From: CAZGSG01 sp964528095
Lineage (GTDB): Bacteria; Bacteroidota; Bacteroidia; Chitinophagales; Chitinophagaceae
Assembly (NCBI GenBank): GCA_964528095.1
Contig: CAZGSG010000127.1
Location: forward strand, 1-15,348
Length of the DNA stretch: 15,348 nt
Direction of reading: 5' to 3'
A program made the translations under genes and the position numbers. Numbering within the stretch: position 1 is the first letter of the stretch; every line of letters starts with the position of its first letter. A model generated the notes under the pieces. The model made no database searches, was not told where the DNA came from, and saw nothing but the letters and a program-made list of their open reading frames with translations. Shown one piece after another: positions 15,182-15,348 of this stretch.

Positions 15182-15348
15182 ATTTAATGGGCTAAGGAGG
15201 GTTCTTGTGGCATAGATGGCAGTTAAAGATTGGCGATTGCTGATTGTTTTTCTGGTTTAAGAGTATTGCAGGGGGTTCACACAGAGCTAAGGGGTAAATG
15301 AGTTAAGGAAGCTACATTATATTTATACAATTATTATTTATTGTACAT

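Noticed and set aside
1..15348. CRISPR arrays, tRNA or rRNA genes, phage genes or transposases
   Set aside because: No regular direct repeats with spacers, no tRNA-like cloverleaf sequence and no recognisable mobile-element protein was seen while reading both strands.

Overview
The window looks like a chromosomal segment of a Bacteroidota bacterium, most plausibly a member of the Chitinophagaceae. The reasons are: mostly A-rich 5' leaders without Shine-Dalgarno sequences; a TAnnTTTG-type -7 promoter element upstream of atpG; many exported proteins and lipoproteins of families common in this phylum (M43 metalloprotease with Calx-beta, exported ferritin-like pair, DUF6263-like, DUF4136); and AT-rich inverted repeats between genes. 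The placement rests on gene content and signals only; no 16S or database comparison was possible.

Layout. Bases 1-2458 (minus strand) hold the first 819 codons of a secreted M43-type zinc metalloprotease whose 3' end lies outside the window. Divergent from it, across a palindromic AT-rich element, is a plus-strand lipoprotein of unknown function. Then come housekeeping genes: atpG (F1 ATP synthase gamma) with its own promoter and a clear terminator, scpB (chromosome segregation) and lysA (diaminopimelate decarboxylase). Next is a two-gene unit of exported ferritin-like proteins, the first a Tat lipoprotein, closed by a perfect 48-bp palindrome. A 392-base convergent gap follows; it holds that terminator, a stretch that reads like a broken gene and a second AT-rich inverted repeat. 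A DUF6263-like secreted protein lies on the minus strand. After it, on the plus strand, are a membrane-anchored papain-type cysteine protease with a glycine-rich N-terminus, a secreted thioredoxin-fold protein overlapping by one base a DUF4442 hotdog protein, a 138-bp inverted-repeat element, an MBL/beta-CASP nuclease-type protein, and a DUF4136 lipoprotein with a strong Shine-Dalgarno sequence and a classical terminator.

How the genes fit together. Most are independent units. The supported couplings are the ferritin-like pair (11-base gap, same family, same ligand pattern) and the thioredoxin-like/DUF4442 pair (TAATG stop-start overlap). No phage, insertion sequence with a transposase, CRISPR array, tRNA or rRNA was seen. 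I found no convincing multi-gene novel system. The best candidates for new biology are the exported ferritin-like pair, the glycine-rich membrane-anchored papain-like protease, and the three intergenic inverted-repeat elements.
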